Assembly (NCBI GenBank): GCA_029959085.1
Contig: JARWIR010000011.1
Span: 13,517,840-13,581,839 of the forward strand
Reading direction: 5' to 3'
DNA from: Nemophila menziesii
Lineage: Eukaryota > Streptophyta > Magnoliopsida > Boraginales > Hydrophyllaceae
Length of the DNA: 64,000 nucleotides
Positions 53,959-64,000 of this stretch are shown piece after piece. The notes beneath the pieces are model-generated. The model made no database searches. It was not told the origin of the DNA and saw nothing but the letters and a program-made list of their open reading frames with translations. Numbering within the stretch: position 1 is the stretch's first letter; each line of letters opens with the position of its first letter. Both the position numbers and the translations under genes were made by a program.

Positions 53959-55527
53959 TGGTGGTCCTTAGTGTGTTCTAAAATAAATGCAATAAGTAAG
54001 AGAACCACAACCGCAAGTGTACGGTTGTCCCAAGTAATAATAGTGATAAACAGATTCGTTCTCAGGGACGGATTGGTTGACTCTAATGCTTATCAAGTAG
54101 TGTTTAATTGCACGGAAAAACAAGTAAATGATTATAAGATTTGTTGGTTGGTTTTCTAAAAACTAAGACAATAATTAAAAAGACTAAATTAATGCAAATA
54201 TAAAGCTAGACGCAAGTAAAAATAGTTGGACGCAAGATATGAGAAAGTAGTACTCGAGTAACACTAGGATTTCACCTAAATCAAATCATTCCATGTATTG
54301 TTTAAGGGACATATTCGGTAATTACTATTGGTCGGGATTCAATAATCTCCTTACCCCCGCCAGGGTGGACTAAGGAGCTCTTCTCAGGTGCTACAAACCC
54401 CGTCAGGGTGAATATAGTCCACCTTTGAATGGTTCAAGTCTAACTACCCAATTGGCCGTAAGATTAATCAAGTCTGTCAAGGTCAAATAATTTATATCCT
54501 ACTTTCGTTAATTAGTTCCGTACCTAGACCCGCAGTCAAGGTGATCCAATCGCCACTAATTGGAATAGCCTACGTACTAAGTCCTAATATTGAGTCGCGA
54601 ATTCAATAAAAGTAAATAAATGTAAATTAAGGAGAAATAGTGAATACCCAATTTGAATTAAATTAAAATAATCTCAATTTCAATAACACAAAATGAAATA
54701 AATCATGGTTCAATCCATTACGCGTTCTTAAGTGCTGAATGAAATTAGCTCATAATTGGAAAAACTAAGAAAATAAATAAAAAGGAATTCATAATTGTTT
54801 TACAGAAAGGAAAAATAGAAACCTAATTAGGAAGATTAATTGGCTGCAACGTGGAGATATAGATAGTCTCCAGCTCCAAGCTTCTTCTTTTCCTTGCTTC
54901 TGCTTCTTTTCTTCTTGTCTGACTTTGTGAATAATGAATTGTGTGAAAAATAGAAGTCAAAAACCCTATTTATACTTAAGAAAATCGGACTTGGCCCTTA
55001 GTTAATAATTAAATGAAATAATAAAGGCCAAAGTCCATTATCTTAGCCCAAAATTCCGTAACTGCTGCACCACCTCCACTAAAACAGCTCTAACCGACTC
55101 GTTCAAACCCGATTGACCTAATTCTAGTTGCTAAAGTTCCGTAACTCAATGGGGCACGTTTTCTCTTCACAATTCAGCGGCTTAATCTACTCTTAGGTGG
55201 ATCGAAATCAGAAATCTTTGGAATCTTTCTAGATTTTCAGCTCTAAAATATCAATTCCTTCGGGATTTGTCTTCATGTTTTGACTCCATATCACGATCTT
55301 TGAATTTATTCTCGTGTTCCTCTCCTAGATAGTATTCAAAACCTACATACTCTTCACTAAATTACACAATATTACGCGCAAAAGTTTATTAAATCAAAAA
55401 TACTAAAATCGAAAGAGAGAAATTGGAATATTGCATATTATTACTTAAAGTCTATCAAAATAGTCAGATAATCACCTAATTTGATGTCTCCTAAGCATAT
55501 AAATATAGAACAAAAGAGGAGACATCA
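53959..55527 (-). mobile_element. 3' LTR of element F
   Basis: 1569 bp; plus strand TGGTGGTCCTTAGTGTG to GAGGAGACATCA. Very close to E's LTR at 44804-46332. Confidence 0.95.
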
Positions 55528-55544
55528 AGACCCCAAACTCAAAC

Positions 55545-55563
55545 CTTTGTCGTCCCGACAAAG
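55545..55563 (-). other. Conserved hairpin 1, element F
   Basis: Same 19 bases as element E, at the same distance from the LTR. Confidence 0.8.
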
Positions 55564-56929
55564 TAAAATTAAAACAAAGGGAAGAAGGTGATTATGAAGA
55601 AATAGACGCAAATAAATACACCCAAAGCATTACTAAAAATAAATCTCATATAGCAAACATTAGGAACTAATATACACATACACTAATCATGCAACAATCA
55701 AACATAAATAAATTGAATCATAAAATTAACTTCGCAATGCTAGAAGGTTACATTCGTACTTATCTCAATATGATGGCTATAGGCTGTTCCTCGATCCTTA
55801 CTCGCTTTGAACGCTCCACTTAGTATATAATCTATTAACTTACCATGCACCTAGGAATCACGAGGACTTTACGGTTTTAGCGTAGGCTTAGGGACGGTAT
55901 GGTATGTATATTTGGTAAAGTTGAAGTGAGTTTTTGGCTCTCTCCTCACTTACCACCAATAAATGTCCACGAGTTTGAGTTTACACTCATATAACGTTCT
56001 CACTCAAACCCTTTGATGCGCTAATTAGCATCCTCAAGTTAACCCAATCTATACTAAGATGATTTCAGAAACTTCCACTTTGCCTGGTGTTTATTATTTT
56101 TCATTTTTTTTCTTTTTTTTTTCTTGTATTCTCGAAAAATTGATACAATAGAAACCGGGTTCCCGGTTTTGTGAAATTCCGGGTTCCCGGTTTTGTGAAA
56201 TCCGGGTTCCCGGATTCTACTGACTTGAGAATCTTAATTCACTTTTTTTTCAATCCCGGCAAAGGGTTGTACAATTAACAATATCATCTAAATTTTTCTT
56301 TTCGTGCCTCAGTACAAGCACATATATCTCTCTCCCAATGTAGTTCCCCAAAAGATGGACCCACCACAACAAACTCAAGCTCGAGACATGTCTCAGGATC
56401 GTGATTCAAGTGCGGGTCATTTTGGAAATGTCTAATAAACTAAGGGGATATGGGATTATAACATGGCGACAAAAGAAAAGGCTTTAAGACTCAAAATTGG
56501 GCTAAGGCGGATAATATTAATATAAGGGATAGAAAGCGAAAAGGCTTCAAATGGCTATCAAAGAACTGCCCCTATCATTTTCCTAGTTACATGGTTCGTC
56601 TCTAGTTCATATCTAAGTGGGTTCTCTACTAATTTAGATCTCATGTTCTACACACCAAACATTTTCCTTAAGTACGAACTTACTTCTTTTGAATTGTTTG
56701 TTAATTCTTCCTATCCAATATCTATGTTTGCATGCAATTAAAGCGCGTTTTATACTAATTCCTAAAGTCCACTATTTACTATCATTGATTTATCAAAAGT
56801 ATGCTTAATGGGGACATTTAAAAGCTTCTACAGTCAAACGCAACTCCTAATTAATTTTATTGAAAGCGATAAAACACATAACACATAAAACTGGGATGAG
56901 GCAACGAACCCCACCCCAAACTCAAAAAT

Positions 56930-56949
56930 AAGTCGTGTCCCCACGACTC
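56930..56949 (-). other. Conserved hairpin 2, element F
   Basis: Same as A and E except the outermost pair, which would be a G-U wobble in the element's RNA. Confidence 0.75.
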
Positions 56950-57000
56950 GAAAAGACTCAACGCAATAAAATAATATACACTAAATGATAAAGGAAAGAA

Positions 57001-58336
57001 AACGTATCTTAACCAGCGCGTGGCTGCTCATCGGTGTTGCGTCCATGAACTCTATCCTGCGTAAGTAAACCATAGGTGGCGTGTTACATAGTGCTCACCC
57101 CCATTATCATGTTTCGGAGGAGTTCTAACTCTTTTGTAACATTCCCTAAAGTAGCAATCATCTTTTCTTGATTCTCTTACAACACTCGAATCTCTTCCTC
57201 TAACTCATTATCGGTATGCATCTTCTTCTTCTTTGGTGGAGGAGCTCTAGGGTTCTTAATTGGATGGGTTGCTTCATTGTGGGCGTTGTCAATGGAATTC
57301 AATGTCATTGCGTCTCCCTCTTCGGACGCGTCAATTTCTTCGTTCCTTCGCGGTATGTTCACGTCTAGACACAAGGTAGTGATAGTACAAGGAAACTTGA
57401 GTTTTTGTTGAGTAGTAGGGATTTTCTCAAACTCCATTATTGTCTCGTAAATTACACGCGCAACATCCATCTCTCAATTTCAACAATGTTCTTAATAAAA
57501 ATAGCATGCTATCTCTTCAACTCGGAAGTGTGATTAATACCAAAGAATGTAGGTACTACGAATCTAGACCATACCTTAGCACAAGGTACCAAACAACTAC
57601 TATAAACCTTCCCACCATATCTCTCACCAATCGGAATAGGGCGTTTCCCACGAATCAAAACTGTGTCCCAAAGAGATTCCCACTCAAAAGAAGGGTCATT
57701 TAGCGTTTCGAAATAAGGACAAGGACCAGTAAATTCGGGGAGTTTCAAGGCTTTGCGAATAAGTTCAACTTATAGGGGTAATACCTTTTTATGGACGATA
57801 ATAACTTGTTTATTCGAAAAGGCTACTCCTTCATAGAAATCACGGACCAAGGTGGGGATAAATGTACTCTTCCTCTGTCTCAATTCAGTCCACCCAAATT
57901 TATCACAAGTAGTTGCATAACTCTTAAATTCGCTAGTCATAGTACCAGAAGGGAATGTTTTCTCAATACCAAACTTCAAGAACTTAATTCGATCACGAAC
58001 CTGTTCATCCCAAGGTGTGAATGACCACTTTGGTTTGTGTGCAATAGCTTTTCTTCTCGGAGCTCGCGATTCTGGAACAGGTTCTTTTGGAATTTCCTCT
58101 TCAATCTCTTCCTCTTCTTCTTCATCAAACAAAGTAGGCTTAGCAGGAGTGGCCTTACTTGGGTTTTCTTTTCTTTTCATAGCAGTCTTAACCTCTTCAA
58201 TCTTTCGTTTAGGACCCGAATCTAGAATCTCAATGGATTTCTCTTGTGTAGCACCAGGATTGTTTCTGGTTCTTGGGTTGTGTCTTCTTGTGTAACTGAA
58301 AGAATCTGCCCTGTTAGTCATGGCTTTCCACCCCAA
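57001..58336 (-). pseudogene. Element F: extra ORF, longest copy, frameshifted
   Basis: It starts 'MTNRADSFSYTRRHNPRTR', about 15 bases after a GAGTTTGGGGT motif. After an acidic Glu-rich stretch it has 'KPKWSFTPWDEQVRDRIKF', 'SYATTCDKFGWTELRQRK', then in later frames 'LPEFTGPCPYFETLNDPSF', 'CLVPCAKVWSRFVVPTFFG', 'MDVARVIYETIMEF' and 'LKFPCTITTLCLDVNIPRR', and finally a coiled coil (down to about 57080). The other copies have deleted parts of this ORF, so F shows the ancestral extent. Similar to the putative plant transposon protein family. Function unknown; whether it is envelope-like cannot be judged here. Confidence 0.85.
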
Positions 58337-58679
58337 ACTCAGAACTTCAAAGAGTTGAAAACTAGGGAAAGTTACAACCTTTGATGTTTTGAGAGAAGAT
58401 TAAGGTGAATTAGTGTAAGTTATGAGATGGGTAAGGATCAATTTGAAGGATTGGAAAGGTTTAGTGGTGCAATTTAAGGGTTGGGTGAAGAAGGAATTGA
58501 GGAAAAAGTAGGAGTTTTGGAAAGATTTTGGGTTGATTATGTGTTTTTAGGAAGAAAGAGAGCAAGAATTGGTGAATAAAGCTTGTTTTGATGATGATTT
58601 TCGGAGTTGGGTTTAGCTGAAATCGGATGTGGAGGCTAACTTGAGAAAGAAGCTAAATAAATAGGTTAAAAGAACACAA

Positions 58680-59110
58680 AACCGACATATACAGTGGCGA
58701 AACAGGTTCCCGGTTTCGACGCAGTGTCGGTGAGAAAAAAAATTCGAAATTCAGATTTTTTTTTGCCTTGGAAGTAGCTGACCTGCGTCTCGTGCCAAGC
58801 AGTGGTCAGATAGTTTTGGACTAGCAGCTCTCAAAACCGGGTTTCCAGTTTGTGCGAAACCGGGTTCCCGGTTTGCGTTTGGTGCAGCAGCGTGGGATGG
58901 CCTGGACGCAATCCCTTGCGTCTCGAGCCACGCATGGGTCAGAACCTTCGATCTCTTCAGCTCTTAAAACCGGGTACCCGGTTTGGTTAAAACCAGGGCC
59001 CCAGATTTTGTCGACGCGCGAATCTAGACGCAGCGCCTTGCGTCTCGCGCCACACAATGGTCAGTAGCTCGGGTCTTCACAGCTCACGAAACCGGGTTCC
59101 TGGTTTTCCC
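58680..59110 (-). repeat. Palindromic AAACCGGG/CCCGGTTT spacer of element F
   Basis: Five or six copies, some altered, at about 58690, 58832, 58855, 58966, 58990 and 59088. Between them are 'gacgcaatcccttgcgtctc'-like stretches that are themselves near-palindromic. Matches the spacer of E in position and motif. Confidence 0.85.
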
Positions 59111-59330
59111 TGACCTCATTTTCTGAATTTTTTTTACTTCTAACACTTTTACCCCAAACTCATGACCTTTTGTACTCATGAAATTATCAAAAACAACTAC
59201 CCTTTCTCATTTCTTAAAAATAAACACTAATCAACAAAAACTTACTGATTTACACTACGAAAATACAAAACTAATATACAATGAATTGGCTTGTGTTTAA
59301 CGTCGTTAAGCTCGACGGTTACCTCATATT

Positions 59331-60759
59331 CTAAGGTGCTTCGAGGAGGTACATAACCTCTCCGGGATGTGGGTCCACCGTGCGATTAATATCTTCGCCT
59401 CCGTGATAAATCTTCAATCGATGACCGTTTACCATGAAGGTACGGTGCTCAATCGGATTCTCAATCTCAAAAGCTCCATGAGGTGTGACTTTTGTTACGA
59501 TATAAGGACCCGACCATTTAGACCTCAACTTACCCGGATAATTGTTGAACTTCGAGTTATATTTAAGGACCTTTTTGTCCAACTTCAAATTTCTTCACTC
59601 TAATCCGATTATCATGCCATCTCTTCGTGTTTTCTTTATACAATTTAGCATTCTCATAAGCATGTAATCGGAACTCATCAAGTTCATTTAATTTCATCAT
59701 TCTATTCTCAGCGGCTAAGGTAGGATCTAAATTCAATTCAGCTATGGCCCAATATGCACCCAATTCAAGTTCAAGGGGTAAATGACAAGCTTTACCATAC
59801 ACCATTCGATACGGAGATGCACCAACATGAGTTTTGAAAGCAGTACGATAAGCCCATAGTGCATCATCTAATTTTAGAGACCAATCTTTTCTCGTATGAC
59901 CAACACTTTTCTCAAGTATAGATTTTACCTCTGGATTCGAAACTTCAGCTTGACAATTAGCTTGCGGATGATAAGCAGTGGAAACGCGATGTCTAATCCC
60001 ATGTTTCTCTAGAACGGTCTTCAAATATTTGTTCACAAAATGTGTACCTCCATCACTTATAATTACTCGAGGTGTGCCATGCCTAGTGAAAATATGAGAT
60101 TTCAAAAACTTAATCACCACTCGTGAATCATTTGTAGGTAGAGCTACAACCTCTACCCATTTGGATACGTAATCAACAGCTAGCAAGATATATAAATTCC
60201 CATTTGATGGTACAAAAGGACCCATAAAATCGATACCCCACACATCAAAAATTTCTACCTCAAGAATGTTATTACGCGGCATTTCATCCCTCTTGGATAT
60301 ATTCCCAGTAAATTGACATATATTACACTTCTTTACATATTCATGACAATCTTTATGTAACGTAGGCCAATGAAAACCAGATTGAAGTACCTTAGCCGCT
60401 GTGCGATCACCTTTGAAATGTCCTCCATAGGGTGAATCGTGACAACCTGCAATAACCCCATAAATCTCATTCTCAGGTATACACCTTCTTACCATTTGAT
60501 CACCACACACTTTGTAGTGGAAAGGGTCCTCCCAAAATAAATGTCTAGCACGTGTACTTAACCTCTTCTTGTCTTGGGAAGTAGCTCCTTCAGGAAAAGA
60601 ACCACTTACCACAAGATTTGCAATATCAGCATACCACGATGATCCACTAAAGATAGCAAATAAATTCTCATATGGGAATTCTTCTTGAACTAACTCTAGA
60701 CTAGTGTTTGATTTTAGAATCTTCAAGACGAGACAAATGATCTGCAACCTCCTTCTCAC
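59331..60759 (-). pseudogene. Element F: integrase (nearly complete)
   Basis: 398 open codons (60759-59563) then a one-base shift and the SH3-like end to 59331 ('[18 protein letters not shown]', 'HRLKIYHGGEDIN'). The zinc region HHCC is '[17 protein letters not shown]' and 'KKCNICQ'. The first catalytic Asp is in '[15 protein letters not shown]', the second in '[15 protein letters not shown]', the third (Glu) in '[12 protein letters not shown]'. '[20 protein letters not shown]' follows. All three catalytic residues are present. Confidence 0.92.
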
Positions 60760-60977
60760 AACCCTTTCGATCTCGAATCTCTAAATCAAACTCTTGAAGC
60801 AATAAAACCCATTTGATTAACCTCCTCTTAGCATCTTTCTTCTCCATAAGTTACTTTATAGCGGAGTGGTCAGTGAATACAACAATTTTCGCTCCCAGAA
60901 GATAGGAACGAAACTTGTCAAAAGCATAAACTACCGCTAAGAGTTCCTTCTCAGTCACTGTATAATTAACTTGAGCA
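60760..60977 (-). pseudogene. Element F: RNase H, broken
   Basis: The 'FTDHSAIK' block is followed by a stop, then '[14 protein letters not shown]' and '[13 protein letters not shown]' in a different frame from the neighbours. Compared with E, about 12 codons ('[12 protein letters not shown]') are deleted just after 'LGQRK'. Confidence 0.85.
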
Positions 60978-62610
60978 CTAGTTGTTCTTCCTTTGACCCA
61001 AGACAACACCCATAGCTAAATCGCTTGCATCACACATAACTTCAAAAGGAATTTTCAAATCAGGAGGCAATACAATTGGTGCAGTAATCAGCTTCTCCTT
61101 CAACTCTTGAAATGCCTTCATGCAACCTTCATCGAAAAGGAATCTGGTGTCCTTCTCGAGTAAGTTACAAAAAGGCTTTGAAATCTTTGAAAAATCCTTA
61201 ATAAAACGACGATAGAATCCAGCATGGCCTAGAAAACTTCTTACCCCTTTTACAGAATTGGGAGGGGGAAGAGTTTTGATTACCTCAATCTTTGCGCGAT
61301 CAACTTCTATCCCTGCACTTGAAACTTTGTGACCCAAAACTATTCCTTCCCGAACCATGAAATGACACTTTTCCAATTTCAACACCAAATCTTTTTCCTT
61401 GCATCTTATTAACACCTTTTCCAAATTCTGTAAACATTCTTCAAAATCATCACCGAATACGGAAAATTCATCCATAAATACCTCGAGGAAATTATCTATC
61501 ATATCCCAGAAATACGCCATCATACATCTCTGAAAGGTAGAGGGTGCGTTACATAACCCAAAAGGCATCCTTCGATAGGCAAAGGTACCAAACGGGCATG
61601 TAAATGTGGTTTTGTGTTGATCAGCTGGATCTACGTAAATTTGATTATACCCCAAATAACCATCCAAGAAACAGTAATACTCCCTACCAGCCAATTTGTC
61701 TAACATCTGATCAATGAAGGGAAGAGGAAAATGGTCTTTCCTGGTTGCCTTGTTCAACTTGCGGTAATCCATACAAACCCTCCAACCAACAACTGTTCTC
61801 GTGGAGATGGCTTCATTCTGATCATTGAGGATGGTAGTCATTCCCACGTCTAGTAGCTTAATCACTTCTTTCTTCACTACTTCCTTCATTGCTGGCATTA
61901 ATCTTCTTTGACCTTCAATTGAACATGCACTATTATCTTCAAGAATAATTTTCTGTTGACAATAGGATGGACTAATGCCTTTGATATCAGCAATGGTCCA
62001 ACCTATCGCCTCTTTGTTTTCCCTTAGTACATGTAGCAGTTTATCTTCTTGAAAACCTGTTAAATTTGCTGAAACAATAACAGGTAAAGTATTGTTAGTA
62101 CCCAGATACGCATACCTCAAGTGAGCTGGCAATGGTTTTTCTTCTAACTTCGGAGGAGATTCAATAGATGGTTTATTTTTAATGATCATCTCCCCCGGTT
62201 CTCTCACAGGTTCATAGGCAAGACGCCTATATTTTGGGTTTCCAGAATCGAGAGCCGCCACTGTTTCAGCAAGCTCTTCCATCATCTCAGGTAAGTCTAA
62301 TGTCAAAGCGGCCTGCAAGATATCATCATAATTAAAACTATCAAATACCTCTTGCGTGGCATGTTCAGCTACATCCATTCGAAAGCAATCTCCTGGAACA
62401 TCTGGAAATTTCATAGCTCTGAACACATTAAACTTCACCTCCTCGTCTTGGATTCTCATCGTTAATTCCCCGTTCTCTACATCAATCAAAGTACGCCCCA
62501 TGGCTAGGAATGGTCGTCCCAAGATAATGGGGACATTCCTATCCGCGTCGTATTCAAGAATAACAAAATCAACGGGAAAAACTAAAGTACCTGCCTTAAC
62601 GAGGACATCT
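60978..62610 (-). pseudogene. Element F: protease C-part and reverse transcriptase
   Basis: 514 open codons from 62522, and the frame extends upstream to a stop at about 62611 ('VLVKAGTLVFPVDFVILEY'). The protease C-end is 'PIILGRPFLAMGRTLIDV'. RT has 'WRVCMDYRKLNKATRKDHF', 'REYYCFLDGYLGYNQIYVD', 'CNAPSTFQRCMMAYF' and 'VFMDEFSVFGDDFEE'. The second catalytic Asp (FMDD) is Glu (codon complement at 61467), which should abolish or strongly weaken RT. It then has the connection 'GVRSFLGHAGFYRRFIKDF' and the RNase H start '[18 protein letters not shown]'. The RT N-part also has 'RRLMPAMKEVVKKEVIKLL'. Confidence 0.92.
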
Positions 62611-62689
62611 TAGATTCGTCCCTCCGGATGAACGAGGGATCTATCGGCCATTTGCAAGACCATAGAAGTAGGTCTCAAATCTCCCATTC

Positions 62690-63265
62690 TCAGCGTATCA
62701 AAGATCGATTTGGCATAAGATTAATAATTGCACCCAAATCGCATAATGCTTTACCTTGCCACTCCTTACCAATCGATATCGGAATTGTGAAACTCCCAGG
62801 GTCAAGCAACTTAGGTGGCAACTTACTTTGGCAGATAGCGCTGCACTCTTCGGGTAAACCGATCATCTCATTATCACAATACGGCCTTTTGTTGGTTAGG
62901 GCTCTCTTCAAAAACTCCACGTATATCGGTATATCTTTAATAACTTCAAGTAACGGAATATTTATGTTGAGACCCCTTGCCCTAATGATGAATCTCTGAT
63001 AATCGTCCATATCTCCTTTTTTCTGAACTCTCGAAGGAAAAGGTGGAGGAGGACGGTTCTCCACAATATCTTTCTTTTTCCGAACTTCTGGAATTTTCTC
63101 CACCTCTACTACTTCAGGCTCACTTTCTTTTTTTACCTCCTCCACTACTGGTTTTTCTTTATTTATCACTTCTTTTTCTTTCATGACTGGAAATGGGGGA
63201 GGAGGAAGTTTCTTACCACTTCTCAACGCTATGGCATTACAATCTTCGGTTTGTTTTGGGACCAC
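62690..63265 (-). pseudogene. Element F: Gag C-end and protease N-part
   Basis: Pro/Lys/Glu-rich 'SGKKLPPPPFPVMKEKEV', then 'NEMIGLPEECSAICQSKLPP' as in element B, and the protease active site 'GKALCDLGAIINLMP', after which the frame shifts ('NRSLIR' and stop). The catalytic Asp is present (D-L-G), but the usual Ser/Ala after it is Ile. Confidence 0.88.
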
Positions 63266-63295
63266 TGTATCGCTAGGAAGTCTTCCTTATGGACG

Positions 63296-63999
63296 CTAAT
63301 TTAATTGCTTTGACAATTGCGCAATTTGATCTTCTAACATTTTTATGTGTGCTTCAGAAGCTTGTTGTCTTTGGGCTGATTGTGTGTGAAGGGAAATCAA
63401 GCTTTCTACGGTTTTCTGAAGGTTATTCTCACCTTCTTGTGGTTGAGCAGGTAGGGCTTTTTGGTTCATGGTGTCGTTATAATTTTCTTGAGGAGGTTGT
63501 CTCTGAACGTAGTTTCCTTGATTCTGTCCCCCTTGATAATTATTATGAGGTCTTGGATTGAAGTTGTTACCTTGGGGGCGTGGCTGATATGCGTAAGTCG
63601 GACTAGCTGCCCCATTAGGATTTGAATATTGAAACCCAGGATGGTTTCTGTTAGGCTGATATCCATTACCATTCGAATTAAAATTTCCTCTGTTGGAGAC
63701 AAACATCACGGACTCTTGATTATTCTGACAATTCTCCCAATCGTGATCATTCACACCACAATACTCACACCCATACACCTCTTGTGCAGCCTTTACCTCT
63801 ACTCTTTTATTCGAAAAACCTTCTTTCACGGCTAATGTAAGTTGTCTCAACTGTTGTTCTAATGTGGTTTGTATCTTGTTCTCTAAGGAGTTGAACTTTT
63901 CTTCAATGTTGACATTATTAACTCCCCCATTAACTGGTGTTCTTACGGTATTCCATCCTACTTTATTATCAATAATTCTTGCGTAAGCAGGTTGAACTC
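63296..63999 (-). pseudogene. Element F: Gag nucleocapsid region (runs off the window)
   Basis: 184 codons from 63850 to 63296, and the frame continues to the window edge. A complete zinc knuckle 'CEYCGVNDHDWENC' (about 63732-63773) is followed by an Asn/Pro/Gln-rich tail 'YQPNRNHPGFQYSNPNGAA' and a coiled coil 'ASEAHIKMLEDQIAQLSKQ'. The Gag capsid part, primer-binding site and 5' LTR are outside. Confidence 0.88.
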
Positions 64000-64000
64000 G

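Larger units (their letters stand above)
55528..57000 (-). other. Element F 3' non-coding region
   Basis: Polypurine motif at 55531-55541, hairpin at 55545-55563, CCGG palindromes at about 56154-56212, an altered motif copy at about 56367, an intact one at 56914 and the second hairpin at 56930-56949. No coding domain seen. Confidence 0.8.
53959..64000 (-). mobile_element. Element F: Athila-like gypsy (minus strand), 3' LTR to Gag
   Basis: The most complete pol-bearing element of the window. It is inserted in E's RT (flank AGTAC, 53954-53958). It runs from the 3' LTR through the non-coding region, extra ORF, spacer, integrase, RNase H, RT and protease to Gag, where the window ends. Same family as E. 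Frame breaks at several places and a catalytic change in RT make it non-functional as it stands. Confidence 0.93.

Overview
The window is plant nuclear DNA, almost certainly from a eudicot. The evidence is a tRNA-derived SINE, a Mutator-type element with captured gene pieces, Ty1/copia and Athila-like Ty3/gypsy elements with plant-type LTRs, an F-box/FBD pseudogene and a fragment like the plant chromatin protein MBD9. I cannot fix the species. There are no bacterial operons, CRISPR arrays or tRNA/rRNA genes, and I find no clearly intact host gene.

Layout, left part (1-18.7 kb). The window opens in the 3' end and 3' LTR of a plus-strand copia element (1-977). Next comes a decayed minus-strand copia element (978-4739), a SINE with a perfect 12-bp target duplication (4758-4987), and a Pack-MULE-like element with ~450-bp inverted repeats and a perfect 9-bp target duplication (5419-7189). 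The MULE lies beside or inside an MBD9-like pseudogene (7230-8265). After short tandem duplications there is a 1.8-kb array of a ~42-bp repeat with ~290-bp higher-order structure (9168-10945). A minus-strand F-box/LRR/FBD pseudogene follows (11264-14337), split by a solo gypsy LTR (11708-13296). Then come a (TC)n(AC)n microsatellite and a decayed MURA-type transposase gene with a SWIM zinc finger (15757-18078).

Middle. A complete copia element lies at 18662-24962, with TACGT target duplications and two LTRs, but its coding region is broken. Behind it is a small fragment resembling a Ulp1-type peptidase.

Right part (25.3-64 kb). This is a nested stack of Athila-like gypsy elements, named A, B, D, E and F here. 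A (minus) is the oldest. B (minus, 25812-34817, GTTCC duplication) sits inside A's 3' LTR. D (plus, from 40293) sits in A's RNase H region. E (minus, from 44804) sits just after D's last coding segment. F (minus, from 53959) sits in E's reverse transcriptase. A solo LTR (50271-52055, CTAAT duplication) sits in E's integrase. The right-hand ends of A, D, E and F all lie beyond base 64000.

How the parts relate. E, F and A keep pol parts (RT, RNase H, integrase) and an Athila-type extra ORF between pol and the 3' LTR. B and D carry only Gag, protease and a short tail resembling an integrase C-terminal module, so they look like non-autonomous partners. In A, B, E and F the ~1.4 kb next to the 3' LTR keeps a common architecture: two small hairpins with a GGGA loop and a five-times-repeated polypurine motif. 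One hairpin shows compensatory change between elements. This conserved non-coding architecture is the most interesting signal in the window.
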